Made by a program: the position numbers and the translations under genes | Notes under the pieces: model-generated | What the model saw: the letters and a program-made list of their open reading frames with translations, nothing else | What the model was told of the DNA's origin: nothing | The model's database searches: none | Part shown: one piece after another, positions 46,740-55,519 of the stretch | How positions within the stretch are numbered: position 1 is the first letter of the stretch | How the letters are laid out: each line of letters begins with the position of its first letter | NCBI GenBank assembly: GCA_030867875.1 | Contig: JAOWCC010000019.1 | Span: 77,094,861 to 77,158,860 of the forward strand | Length of the DNA stretch: 64,000 bases | Direction: 5' to 3' | Source of the DNA: Actinernus sp. WN-2022 | Taxonomy: Eukaryota; Cnidaria; Anthozoa; Actiniaria; Actinernidae

Positions 46740-47355
46740 TATACAAGAGGCCAAGTAAAACCTCAACAACAAGTCTTTAAAATAACACATGCAATGTTCC
46801 TTTGAACTTCCTTCCAGTAATTTAGCATTCAGTTTTGCACTGTATCAGTAGCTTTGCATATTTACTGGCAGCTACTACACCAGGGGTCAACCCCCAGGTA
46901 CCCTGGGGATTTGCACAAATACCCAATCAAACTCGTTGTATCATATCCCCTGGTATGGGGCACAGCAATTAGTAAAAATTCATACAAGGTTCCTGATCTA
47001 TGAACCAAAGTGAGCTTTTCCCCCTCACCGATGGGCAACAAACAATTAATTCTGACAGGTTCCCATGGATCCACCCCTGGGTGCCGAAGCTGTTAATACA
47101 TGCATTATTTACCCATCCATATGATTATATATGTAATCTACTAGATTTAGCCTGTATATTAATATATAAAATGTACATAGTGGCAACAAGGGAACTAGTA
47201 CTACTACTACTAACAGAGGAGAATGTCAATGTATTTAGCATCATGGTATTGCTAACTGGGGACAAACTCATTTACTCTATGTATACAACTATATCCACTA
47301 CACTTGAGGGTGGTCACTACCAGAGATTTGGTTGCATTCTCAGTGTCGGCCTACA
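46740..47355. other. Unassigned DNA
   Basis: Starts with ACAAGAGGCCAAG, a weak AACAAGAG-family end. The frame at 47000-47392 (+, 130 codons) is open but low in coding character and matches nothing that I recognise. Confidence 0.3.
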
Positions 47356-47359
47356 ATTT

Positions 47360-47535
47360 AACATTCTGATCCAAGAAGACATGAAGATCTAACCATTTGC
47401 AGATGTCAGAGCAAAGGCAGTACCAGTTCTCCCACTTATTTGAAGGTCTCACCAGGATTTGAACCCACTGCCTCCTGCACAACAGACTGACACTTAACCA
47501 CTGCGCTTACTGGAATGCAGTTTAAGCAAACTGGA
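47360..47535 (-). repeat. tRNA-derived SINE, - copy
   Basis: On the minus strand GCGCAGTGGTTAAGTGTC (A-box-like) and GTGGGTTCAAATCC (good B-box) are followed by GGTACTGCCTTTG and CTGCAAATGGTTAGATCTTC, the same body as 27755-27935. Confidence 0.8.
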
Positions 47536-47603
47536 GGCTTAACCATCTTTCTGTTATAGGCCCAAACTTAGTTAAGATAAAATTAATCCAATAATTGTAA
47601 TGA

Positions 47604-49785
47604 AACAAGAGCCCATCTGGGCTTTCACTCGGGCCACATGAGATTGAAGATGAAATTACACTTTCATTTGAAATCCTCTAGGGAAGAATTATTAGCTGAA
47701 TTTAGCAGTCTTTAGGAGTGGCTGGTAGCGCGGTGACATTCATTCTCTGCTCCCCTAGTATATATATATATGTAATTTAATATTTTTGTTTTTCTCGTGT
47801 ATGTAAATTAAAGAAGTTGACCTCTACTTTAATATTCATGTTCATATTACGCACGCTTATAGCAGAGCGCGGTAATTACGTCACAAGTCTAGACCCCCCG
47901 CCAAGACTCAGACAAACAAACCGCTTTTCTTGTATCAACTTACAAGAATTGACTAGCACTTCAGTTCGTCCTCTGTCTATTCTACCAGAAATGACTGCTT
48001 TCCTGGACCATATTTTGAAAGGGAACCTGATGATTATACTGTCGAACAGCTTAAACTTTGGCTGAAATACAGAGGATTGAAACAAAGCGACAAACGTTGA
48101 TCTTGTCAAGCGAGTTTTGCATCTTCGCTGGCCAACCAACGAGACATGCTTACTATATAGACTGTCAAGTCCTATTTAAACTGTATCCCAAACTCATCTT
48201 TTCCCATGCAATATCGTTGTAAGACTTCACCTAAACATTGAAAAGTTACAAAGGTCAGGTTTTCCTGTATTAAGGCAAAAACAAAAGAATGTAGCCGCAT
48301 GCCGAGTGCAATCATCTTCTTCAATAAAACTCATCTGAGACCAAAGCTGTTATGGCTGGAAGAGCATATACATTAAAACTATGAACTGATAGAATCCTAA
48401 AATTCGGCAATCTTGCTTATGTTGGTGTGCTCTTTCAAACCATTATGTTATTGTTTGCATTTATCGAGTTTTCAAATTTAATACCTGCAGCTCCGAAAGA
48501 AATTAACTTCATTTGTGCTCAGAAAATAAATCAAAGCATTGTAGATGTAGGCTTTGCTTCCAAAATTTATTTAGAATCCACTGATAAATTCAAGTAAACT
48601 TAATGGTTGAACAGTAGTTCCTTCTCATTGTTTACTGGTGGACACATAGTCAGGGTTTCAGTAATTTATAGCCACTTACGTTTTATTGCCAGACCTAGTC
48701 TCGTTGTTCTGTGCTTTTAAGGTCTCTTGTACAAACATTTATCCAATGCTGACATTTCTCACTGAATTTGCTGTAAAGGTTTTGGAACAGAAAAGCTCCT
48801 CCTGTGAGTGATCAAAAAGGCCGAGAAAAGATGAGAAACCTGATCTACTAGCGGTGTACTGATCGATGCTTCATTCTCCGAGACATATCTCTTTGAGCGC
48901 CGGATTCACTCCTACATCTCCCCCAGCAACAATGCTTGGTATAGTCACCATTACTGATATGACAAGGAATCTTACTGAAGCAGCTGAAGGCATTGATTCT
49001 TTTTTTTTATCGAAAAAAATACGAATTCGGTCCTAATTTAGTCTGCTGTTCTGCAGGTTCAGAGTACTAATAGATGAGTGTCTCAAATTTATGTTTATAT
49101 TTGTCCCATATTATAAGTTGTATCCTGTCCACCTATGATGGAGCTATCACTGTATTTCTCTACTGTTCTTTCTACTCTGCGGTTCTTTGATCGCGTCCAT
49201 ATCTGTATTCGTTGGACTAAAGATTATTAACTGAAATGCCCGTTTTGTTTATGTACTGTTTAAAAGCTTTTACCCTCCTTCCCAAAACTGCAGTCTGCTC
49301 ATTATATTACAGAACTATAAAGGGAACTGTTGGAAGCCTTTAATTTCTCGAACCAAAATCTCGGCCGTGAGAGGAGTCTTGTTTACCGTGAGAGTTGAAT
49401 AACTGCTTCGGTCATCATAAATTATTCTGTGCCGAGTGTTTATTACCTACGAAACGTACCCCCAACAAGAGCGCCAGTTGAAATATCCTGAGCCTGTTGG
49501 AAGGCTTTCGCACGAGTGAACTTAAATAAAACAGCTTACATTTGAGAGATGGGACTCCAAATTTGAGAGAAAATTCCTCGCGCCGTCGTCCACCATCTTG
49601 ATTTACTGTATTTAATTATGTAAATACATTAACCTGGCGATTGTTGCGTGACCAGCACAGTGCAATCTGATTGGTGTGAATTTGACCTTTAACACATGCG
49701 CAGAAATTTTGCTACATGAAACAAAAAAACAAAAAATAATAACGGCTTGCATTTTTAGACTCGGCGCTGCCACAGGCAGCCCGAG
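47604..49785. mobile_element. 2.18 kb transposon with hairpin ends and a SAP-domain remnant
   Basis: The left end is AACAAGAGCCCATCTGGGC. The right end is CTGCCACAGGCAGCCCGAG followed by TAA. It is related at both ends to 18143-18657, and from about 49440 it is the reverse complement of the left part of the TIR element at 5325. Inside, at about 48000-48150 (+), is a frameshifted SAP-like helix-extended-helix segment. It is likely a decayed, once-autonomous member. Confidence 0.6.
48000..48150 (+). pseudogene. SAP-like DNA-binding motif fragment with frameshift
   Basis: Encodes DDYTVEQLKLWLKYRGLKQS then DKR. In the +1 frame it continues VDLVKRVLHLRWPTNE, so a single-base change breaks it. The helix-turn-helix pattern L-K-x-W-L-K-x-R-G-L…K-x-x-L-V-K-R-V is that of SAP domains, which bind AT-rich DNA. 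Confidence 0.65.
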
Positions 49786-49984
49786 TAATTATAAATACAT
49801 ATAATAGATGATGTAACTTTTAAATATAGAATAATTATTAGTTCTCAAATAAGGTATAGACTGCATGAGTCCATTTCAGAAATAAACATGCGATTTCCAC
49901 TCGGTTTTTGGATTATTGGAGTCATCTGTCTTCACACCAAATAATTAATTACAGTTGTAGATCTTCCGGCCGATCCGTATATTT
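49786..49984. other. Short AT-rich spacer
   Basis: Lies between two transposons. No feature seen. Confidence 0.4.
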
Positions 49985-50001
49985 CCGGCACCAACAAAAC
50001 C

Positions 50002-50108
50002 TGGATCGGATCGGATCGGATCGGATCGGACCGGATCGGACCGGATCGGATCGGATCGGATCGGATCGGATCGGATCGATCCGGATCGGATCGGATCACG
50101 GATCGGAT
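50002..50108. repeat. (ATCGG)n simple repeat
   Basis: About twenty 5-bp units with occasional CGG→CCG interruptions, contiguous with the left TIR of the surrounding element. Confidence 0.95.
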
Positions 50109-50330
50109 CACATATATTATGATTTCTCACCAAAAAATCACAGGGCCGTTTAATTTGCTCGAGGGTTTACCTATCCTTCAAGTCAAGATTTAAAGTCGGG
50201 ATTTCGAGTCAGGCTTTAGGGTTTAAGTGTACTCGCATATACTGTCGTGGAGATTTATGTCCCATCACCTACAATAGATCACCGACCGACAAAAGAAGTG
50301 GTTCGATCGTGAAGATGCATAAACGAAACC

Positions 50331-50426
50331 TACCCTGGTGCCAGAGGTTCTAGGTTTTGGTTCTAGGTTTTGTCTAGGTTAGGTGAAGGCGCGAAAAAAA
50401 ACCTAGAACCTCTGGCAACCAGGGTA
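50331..50426. mobile_element. 96-bp MITE with 10-bp target duplication
   Basis: TACCCTGGTGCCAGAGGTTC at the left opposes GAACCTCTGGCAACCAGGGTA at the right. AAACGAAACC flanks both sides (50321-50330 and 50427-50436). A 9-11-bp duplication is typical of Mutator-like elements. Confidence 0.85.
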
Positions 50427-51179
50427 AAACGAAACCCGGCCATAAATCAATTAAAGTGTATCATGGACATGGCGAAACGGATCAGTGTACCAGCAGACAT
50501 TCGGATACATTTTAAGCTTCGATGATAATTTGACAGGAATTTTTACAATGTGAGTTACAGTTTAACTTTCTAAATGTTTATTTTTTCTCCACGTTAGGGG
50601 AATCGATCCAGGAGTGTTAACAGCGCGACTGGTCTAGACAGCAAAAGCGCGGAGGTTGTATTCAAACGAGTACTCGAGTTTAGCAGGGCTAGGCAACGGA
50701 CAAACAAAAAGGGAACCAGTTCAGGGAAGACAATATTGTGTATTATCCATGATTGTCTCTTTTTTGTGTGGAACAATTAAACTGTTTGGAGTCCTTTCAT
50801 AGCCTTCGAAAAATGTTTAGGTCGCATTTTTGTGTCAATGAAATCGACACGCCGGACTAAGCTTCATAGAATTGAACTACTGACTCACACCACGAAAGGT
50901 TTCACTTGAAATTCGGGGGAAATGCCGGAGGAAATGACTGTCAAAGGGCAAAATATAAAGATAAACATACGTATTTTATACTTAGCTGTCAAAGCAAAAA
51001 AATAAAACGTGATATATAAACGAAACGGGTCGTAATTGTTGTGGCGGGAAAAATATAATTCAACCGTAAATGTGATCCGTACCGATCCGTGATCCGATCC
51101 GATCCAGGTTTTGTTGGTGCTGGTATATTTCCTATTTTACCGAAAGAACTGATAAATTGGCCCATTTTCTAGTCTATTA

Positions 51180-52375
51180 GAAGCCATTTAAACTTCCTAG
51201 AATTGAACTACTAAACAAGGCCCTTCAAGAACTGTACTTATGGTGTCTTAATAACAAATTAACACCACACCCAGGCAAAAGCGAGGCGATGCTGTTCAGC
51301 AGGGGGACCTTTGTTGGTTCAGCCCCTCCAGTGTTCTTGGGGAACTCAACCCTTAAGTGGGTTACGGAAACGCGTCTGCTAGGAATGACTGTGGACCATA
51401 AACTGAGTTGGGTACCACATTCATTAGATCTTAAGAAGAGTTTTGCCACAAAATTAAACTTATTAAAACGTTCTAGGTTTTTATCTAAGAAAATTCTACA
51501 GGATTTCTATTTTAAGGTCATTTTGCCTTCTGTAAAATATGGCATAATCTTGTGGGGTGCGTGTTGTAATAAGGAAGGTTCTTAACTCTATAGAAAGGAT
51601 GCATTGTAGAGCGGCTAGGATTATATTTAATTTACCAAAGGACATGCCTTCTACTGATGTCTTAGAGCACGCCCAATGGTCAACTCTTTTCTTTCAATAT
51701 AAATTAGTTATCTTTAAACTGTTTTATAAGGCTTACGATGAACGTCTACCGAATATTTTAATTAAGGCGATTGTATTGAAACGGAAAAACGGTTATGCCT
51801 TAAGGGCATGCGATTCGCTCCCGACCTCTCGATTTATAACTAGATACATGAAGGATTCATTAACATATCGAGTTGCGGTGCTATGGAACACTATCTGTAG
51901 AGACTATGACGTTAAAAGTACTGGTCTTAAAGAAACAATATCCCGTCTTAGCTGCTCGAAATCATTTGGGAATTTTAGTTTTGATATCACTTCAGCTACT
52001 ACTACGAACTTTAGAGTTGAAGGATTTATATATTACTAACTTTAGAGATCAAATATAAAAGTTTTATTACTTATTATTAACTATATAGATTGTAAATTAT
52101 ACACAAAGAATTGATTAATCTGAGCTTTGAGCAGGCGTTGGGCTTTTCATGGGGTGGGCGCCGTTACGGTGTTCGTCGCGTGGGGAGTCCGGCGTTGGCC
52201 CTAAAGCATTATTGATATTGATATTGATATTATAAACAGTATATAGATGTATATACATACGTCTCAATTTGATAGTGTTTTTATTTAATTTTATATACAT
52301 TTTTTTTACACGACCCCACAAGCTTTCAGCTTTTACATTAATCGTGTTTAAATAAAGGTTATCTATCTATCTATC
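51180..52375 (+). pseudogene. 3' half of a CR1/L2-like LINE ORF2 with tail
   Basis: Frames at 51189-51585 and 51557-52039 encode CLNNKLTPHPGKSEAMLFSR, WVTETRLLGMTVDHKLSW, VILPSVKYGIILWG, then IERMHCRAARIIFNLP, FFQYKLVIFKLFYKAYDERL and the YRVAVLWNTI block. These are conserved LINE ORF2 C-terminal motifs. A single frameshift near 51570 breaks an otherwise well-kept frame, so the copy is relatively young. The 3' UTR ends in AAATAAAGGTTATCTATC plus ATCTATCTATC, a microsatellite tail. Confidence 0.85.
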
Positions 52376-52379
52376 TTGA

Positions 52380-53018
52380 ATATGCCTTAAGTGCTTTAGG
52401 AGGTGTCTACAGTCCAAACTACATCAGTATTGTTTATGCTATTGGCTCTTTTTTCTGTGAAAACTCAGAGAAGCCACCATCCAGCAAATGGGATATAGAG
52501 AAAACAAAAGATTTTTCAATCGCAAATTTGAGAACTTTCCCCACACATGATATTCTTCGAAATTAAACCATATTAGTTTGATCAAAAATAAATTCAAACC
52601 ACAAAAAAATATAGAATGAAAATGCATTATTTTGATGGGTTTCTATTGAATTTATAGTAATCGACCAATGAAATTACGAGAAAGAATAATAGAAAATTAA
52701 CAACTTTTACCATTCCTTTTTTACAGCAGAGAACTGTGTTATTAAAGAAATAAAAAATAGAAATAAAAAAATTGTGCTATTTGGAGAATTATTTCATCAA
52801 TCATGGCAGCTGTACATTTGACCACAATTCCTTGCGAACCTAACACGGTCAAAATAATACGTAGAAATCATCTATTCTCTTCAGCAACAGTGTATTGGCA
52901 ACAGCATTTGTACTGGCTTGTTTTTAAGATTTAAAACCTCTACCGCGATTTTATAACGGATTTAAAGGTTTTCGCGCGCAAAGGATTGTGGGTAAAAGTA
53001 CAAGCCGCCATCTTTTTC
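52380..53018. other. Unassigned AT-rich DNA
   Basis: No coding frame or repeat structure supported. Confidence 0.4.
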
Positions 53019-53716
53019 GGTATATACTTCATGGTAGTGTTTCGTTCCATATACCTTATTATAGGAAATTAACAATGCACTTTATTAACGCGATTTTACA
53101 AAATTCGCGTTAATTTAATGTATCTTAATTAATGTCGATGTAAATTTAATGCACGCTATTTTACAACATTGTTATTTTAAAGCACCTTTATTTCATTTCA
53201 AAACCTTATTAGTTCATGACTCCTCTATTGGCTCTTCAGAGTCACTATTGCGGTTTGGTTTCCGTCAATCAAACGAGTGAGCAGCTCTTGGTGATTTCAC
53301 CGTGAGGCTTTGAAATATCTTTTGAATTGATAGGGTCTAGTTAGGCTTCAAACCCAAATTTTCGGCTTTAAAAAAAACTTAGAAACATCCGTGCACTTGT
53401 CTTGGAAGGTTTTATTGACGGAAGCCAAAACGCAGTTTGGCGTTCAGAAATGTAAAGTGCGAGTTTGCAGAATTATGAAAATCGCAGTAAATAAAGCAAG
53501 ATGCTTATCGGAAAATTCGCGTTAATTTAATGCATGTAAACCTAACTTTTGAAAAATTCGCGTTAATTTAGTGTAACGTAAATTTTCTTCGCGTTGTCAA
53601 CGTGCATTGTTAATTTCCTATAATAAGGTAGTCTCCCTACATAATACTGTAAAACAGTAGAGAAAATCATTATGCAGGGAGACTATGGAATGAAAGACTA
53701 CCATGAAGTATATACC
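53019..53716. mobile_element. Palindromic MITE split by a second MITE
   Basis: GGTATATACTTCATGGTAGT at 53019 opposes ACTACCATGAAGTATATACC ending at 53716. The sequence between is interrupted by the element at 53054-53628. Without it the outer element is about 121 bp, and the GGGAGACTATGG arm pairs with the CCATA…GTCTCCC halves on either side of the insertion. Confidence 0.8.
53054..53628. mobile_element. 575-bp MITE nested in an arm of another MITE, TA target duplication
   Basis: CCTTATTATAGGAAATTAAC at the left opposes GTTAATTTCCTATAATAAGG at the right, with TA on each side. Inside, AAATTCGCGTTAATTTAATG repeats several times. Tc1/mariner-type by its TA duplication. Confidence 0.85.
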
Positions 53717-53919
53717 AGTATAAGGCACAACAGCGTGAACAGCTCGTGTCAACTGTCCAATATGTAGCTGTTCTGCATGGCAAAATATTGGACTGCCACG
53801 TGTCCCTAATTACGAACAATGGTGGATCGCGCAAAGCTGGATCGTTGATTCTCAAACTCATGAATAATTAATGAGAATATTACAAAGAAAATCACAAGCG
53901 TGAAGGAGTTTGGATATGT

Positions 53920-54130
53920 GATGAAACACTTGCATAAATTATCCAAACTTTCTTCTTCAATGGTAAATTCGTTGGAGAAGCCATATACAACACTGTCAGC
54001 CGTGTTTCATCACATATCCAAACACCTCGAACTGAGTTTAAAAAAACTCCGCTTCGCGTCATTTTTCAAGTTCAGTTCTCAGTGTTTGGATATGTTATAC
54101 AACACGGCTGACAGTGTTGTATATATTACA
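53920..54130. repeat. Compound inverted-repeat segment
   Basis: GGATATGTGATGAAACAC recurs as GTGTTTCATCACATATCC, and ATACAACACTGTCAGCCGTG as CACGGCTGACAGTGTTGTAT. Probably a rearranged foldback element. Confidence 0.7.
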
Positions 54131-54584
54131 TCCAACATTGTTCGATAGTTTGGTAGGGGGTTTACTTACACAATGTAGTCGAGAAGTAGTCTGGAACGTA
54201 TTCCATGTGAATGAGAACACAACTTTGAAAGAGGCATCGTTATCATGGCAACAGCACGCCTCGGTCTCTCCAGCATTGTCAATGCATGTGAACACATCCT
54301 TGGTATACTCGTGGTCATGACCGTGAGAATGGGGTCGTCATATAACTGCTAGTGTGCAGTTTGTGTGAATGTGCACACGATGGGTTTGTTGTTTCCGAAA
54401 GACTAAATTTTTGGTTGCGATGCGACTACTGAAACCGGGGCCACCTAGACAACAAGAACTAAACTTATCGCAAAACGAAAATAAGGCTTTCCAAAATGCA
54501 AATGCTTGCATATTCACGCGATTTTCTTCAACCAAGACTTCAGAACGAGTCCACAAAATTTACCAGATCGAAGCTCGAGCAAGT

Positions 54585-55430
54585 TGAAATGCTATTGTCT
54601 TGTACTCTATACTGATTGGCTCAAATAACCATAAGTTGAAATGCTTTGTCTTGTACTCAATACTGATTGGCTCAAATAACCATATGTTGAAATGCTATTG
54701 TCTTGTACTCGATACTGATTGTGATTGGCTCAAATAACCATAAGTTGAAATGCTTTGTCTCGTACTCAATACTGATTGGCTCAAATAACCATAAGTTGAA
54801 ATGCTTTGTCTTGTACTCAATACTGATTGGCTCAAATAACCATAAGTTGAAATGCTATTGTCTTGTACTCGATACTGATTGTGATTGGCTCAAATAACCA
54901 TAAGTTGAAATGCTTTGTCTTGTACTAGATACTGATTGGCTCAAGTAACCATAAGTTGAAATACTTTGTCTTGTACTTGATACTGATTGGCTCAAATAAC
55001 CATAAGTTGAAATGCTTTGTCTTGTACTTGATACTGATTGGCTCAAATAACCATAAGTTGAAATGCTATTGTCTTGTACTCGATACTGATTGGCTCAAAT
55101 AACCATAAGTTGAAATGCTTTGTCTTGTACTTGATACTGATTGGCTCAAGTAACCATAAGTTGAAATGCTTTGTCTTGTACTTGATACTGATTGGCTCAA
55201 ATAACCATAAGTTGAAATGCTTTGTCTTGTACTTGATACTGATTGGCTCAAATAACCATATAAGTTGAAATGCTTTGTCTTGTACTTGATACTGATTGGC
55301 TCAAATAACCATAAGTTGAAATGCTTTGTCTTGTACTTGATACTGATTGGCTCAAGTAACCATAAGTTGAAATGCTATTGTCTTGTACCTGATACTGATT
55401 GGCTCAAATAACCATAAGTTGAAATCCTTT
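54585..55430. repeat. 51-bp minisatellite just upstream of exon B
   Basis: About 16 copies of a 51-bp unit containing ACTGATTGGCTCAAATAACC and ATAAGTTGAAATGCTTTGTC. A few units are lengthened by a GATTGT insertion or one or two bases. Because 51 is a multiple of three, frames stay open on both strands (for example repeated LIGSNNHKLKCF); these are not genes. The array ends about 90 bp before the splice acceptor at 55519. Each unit has an inverted CCAAT sequence (GATTGG). Confidence 0.95.
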
Positions 55431-55519
55431 GTTTTTGTTCTGCAATGTGAGTGGTTCTCATTGTCTAAGTGGCCCCCTGCTGTAGGTTTTTGCTTATATT
55501 CTTCCCATTTTCTCCACAG

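Larger units (their letters stand above)
49985..51123. mobile_element. 1.14 kb TIR element with ATCGG-repeat subterminal arrays
   Basis: TIRs CCGGCACCAACAAAACCTGG on the left and the inverse of CCAGCACCAACAAAACCTGG on the right. TATATTT flanks both ends (49978-49984 and 51124-51130). The left TIR runs into a ~105-bp GGATC/ATCGG tandem repeat (50002-50108) and the right TIR into a shorter version. A smaller MITE is nested at 50331-50426. No transposase was recognised. Confidence 0.8.
40650..55519 (+). other. 14.87 kb intron of the HEPN-PUB-NZF gene
   Basis: Donor AAG|GTAAGC at 40649/40650 and acceptor TTTTCTCCACAG|CTC at 55519/55520, both phase 0. The two flanking coding blocks align to consecutive parts of the SPATA2 PUB domain. 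The intron contains a dead BEL/Pao element in antisense, LINE and SINE pieces, several MITEs and two minisatellites. Confidence 0.8.

Noticed and set aside
47000..47392. 130-codon + strand ORF as a possible gene
   Set aside because: Biased AT-rich composition, no homology pattern that I recognise, and it lies among repeats inside the intron.
49908..50153. ORFs rich in DRIGSDRIG-like repeats on both strands
   Set aside because: They are translations of the ATCGG simple repeat.
54703..55268. Repetitive ORFs on both strands in the 51-bp minisatellite
   Set aside because: They are open only because the period is 17 codons. No start context or family, and the region is intronic.
55469..55519. 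Start of the exon B reading frame at 55469
   Set aside because: The segment is upstream of a strong acceptor (TTTTCTCCACAG), the PUB homology needs exon A, and 55469-55519 reads as a polypyrimidine-rich intron end.
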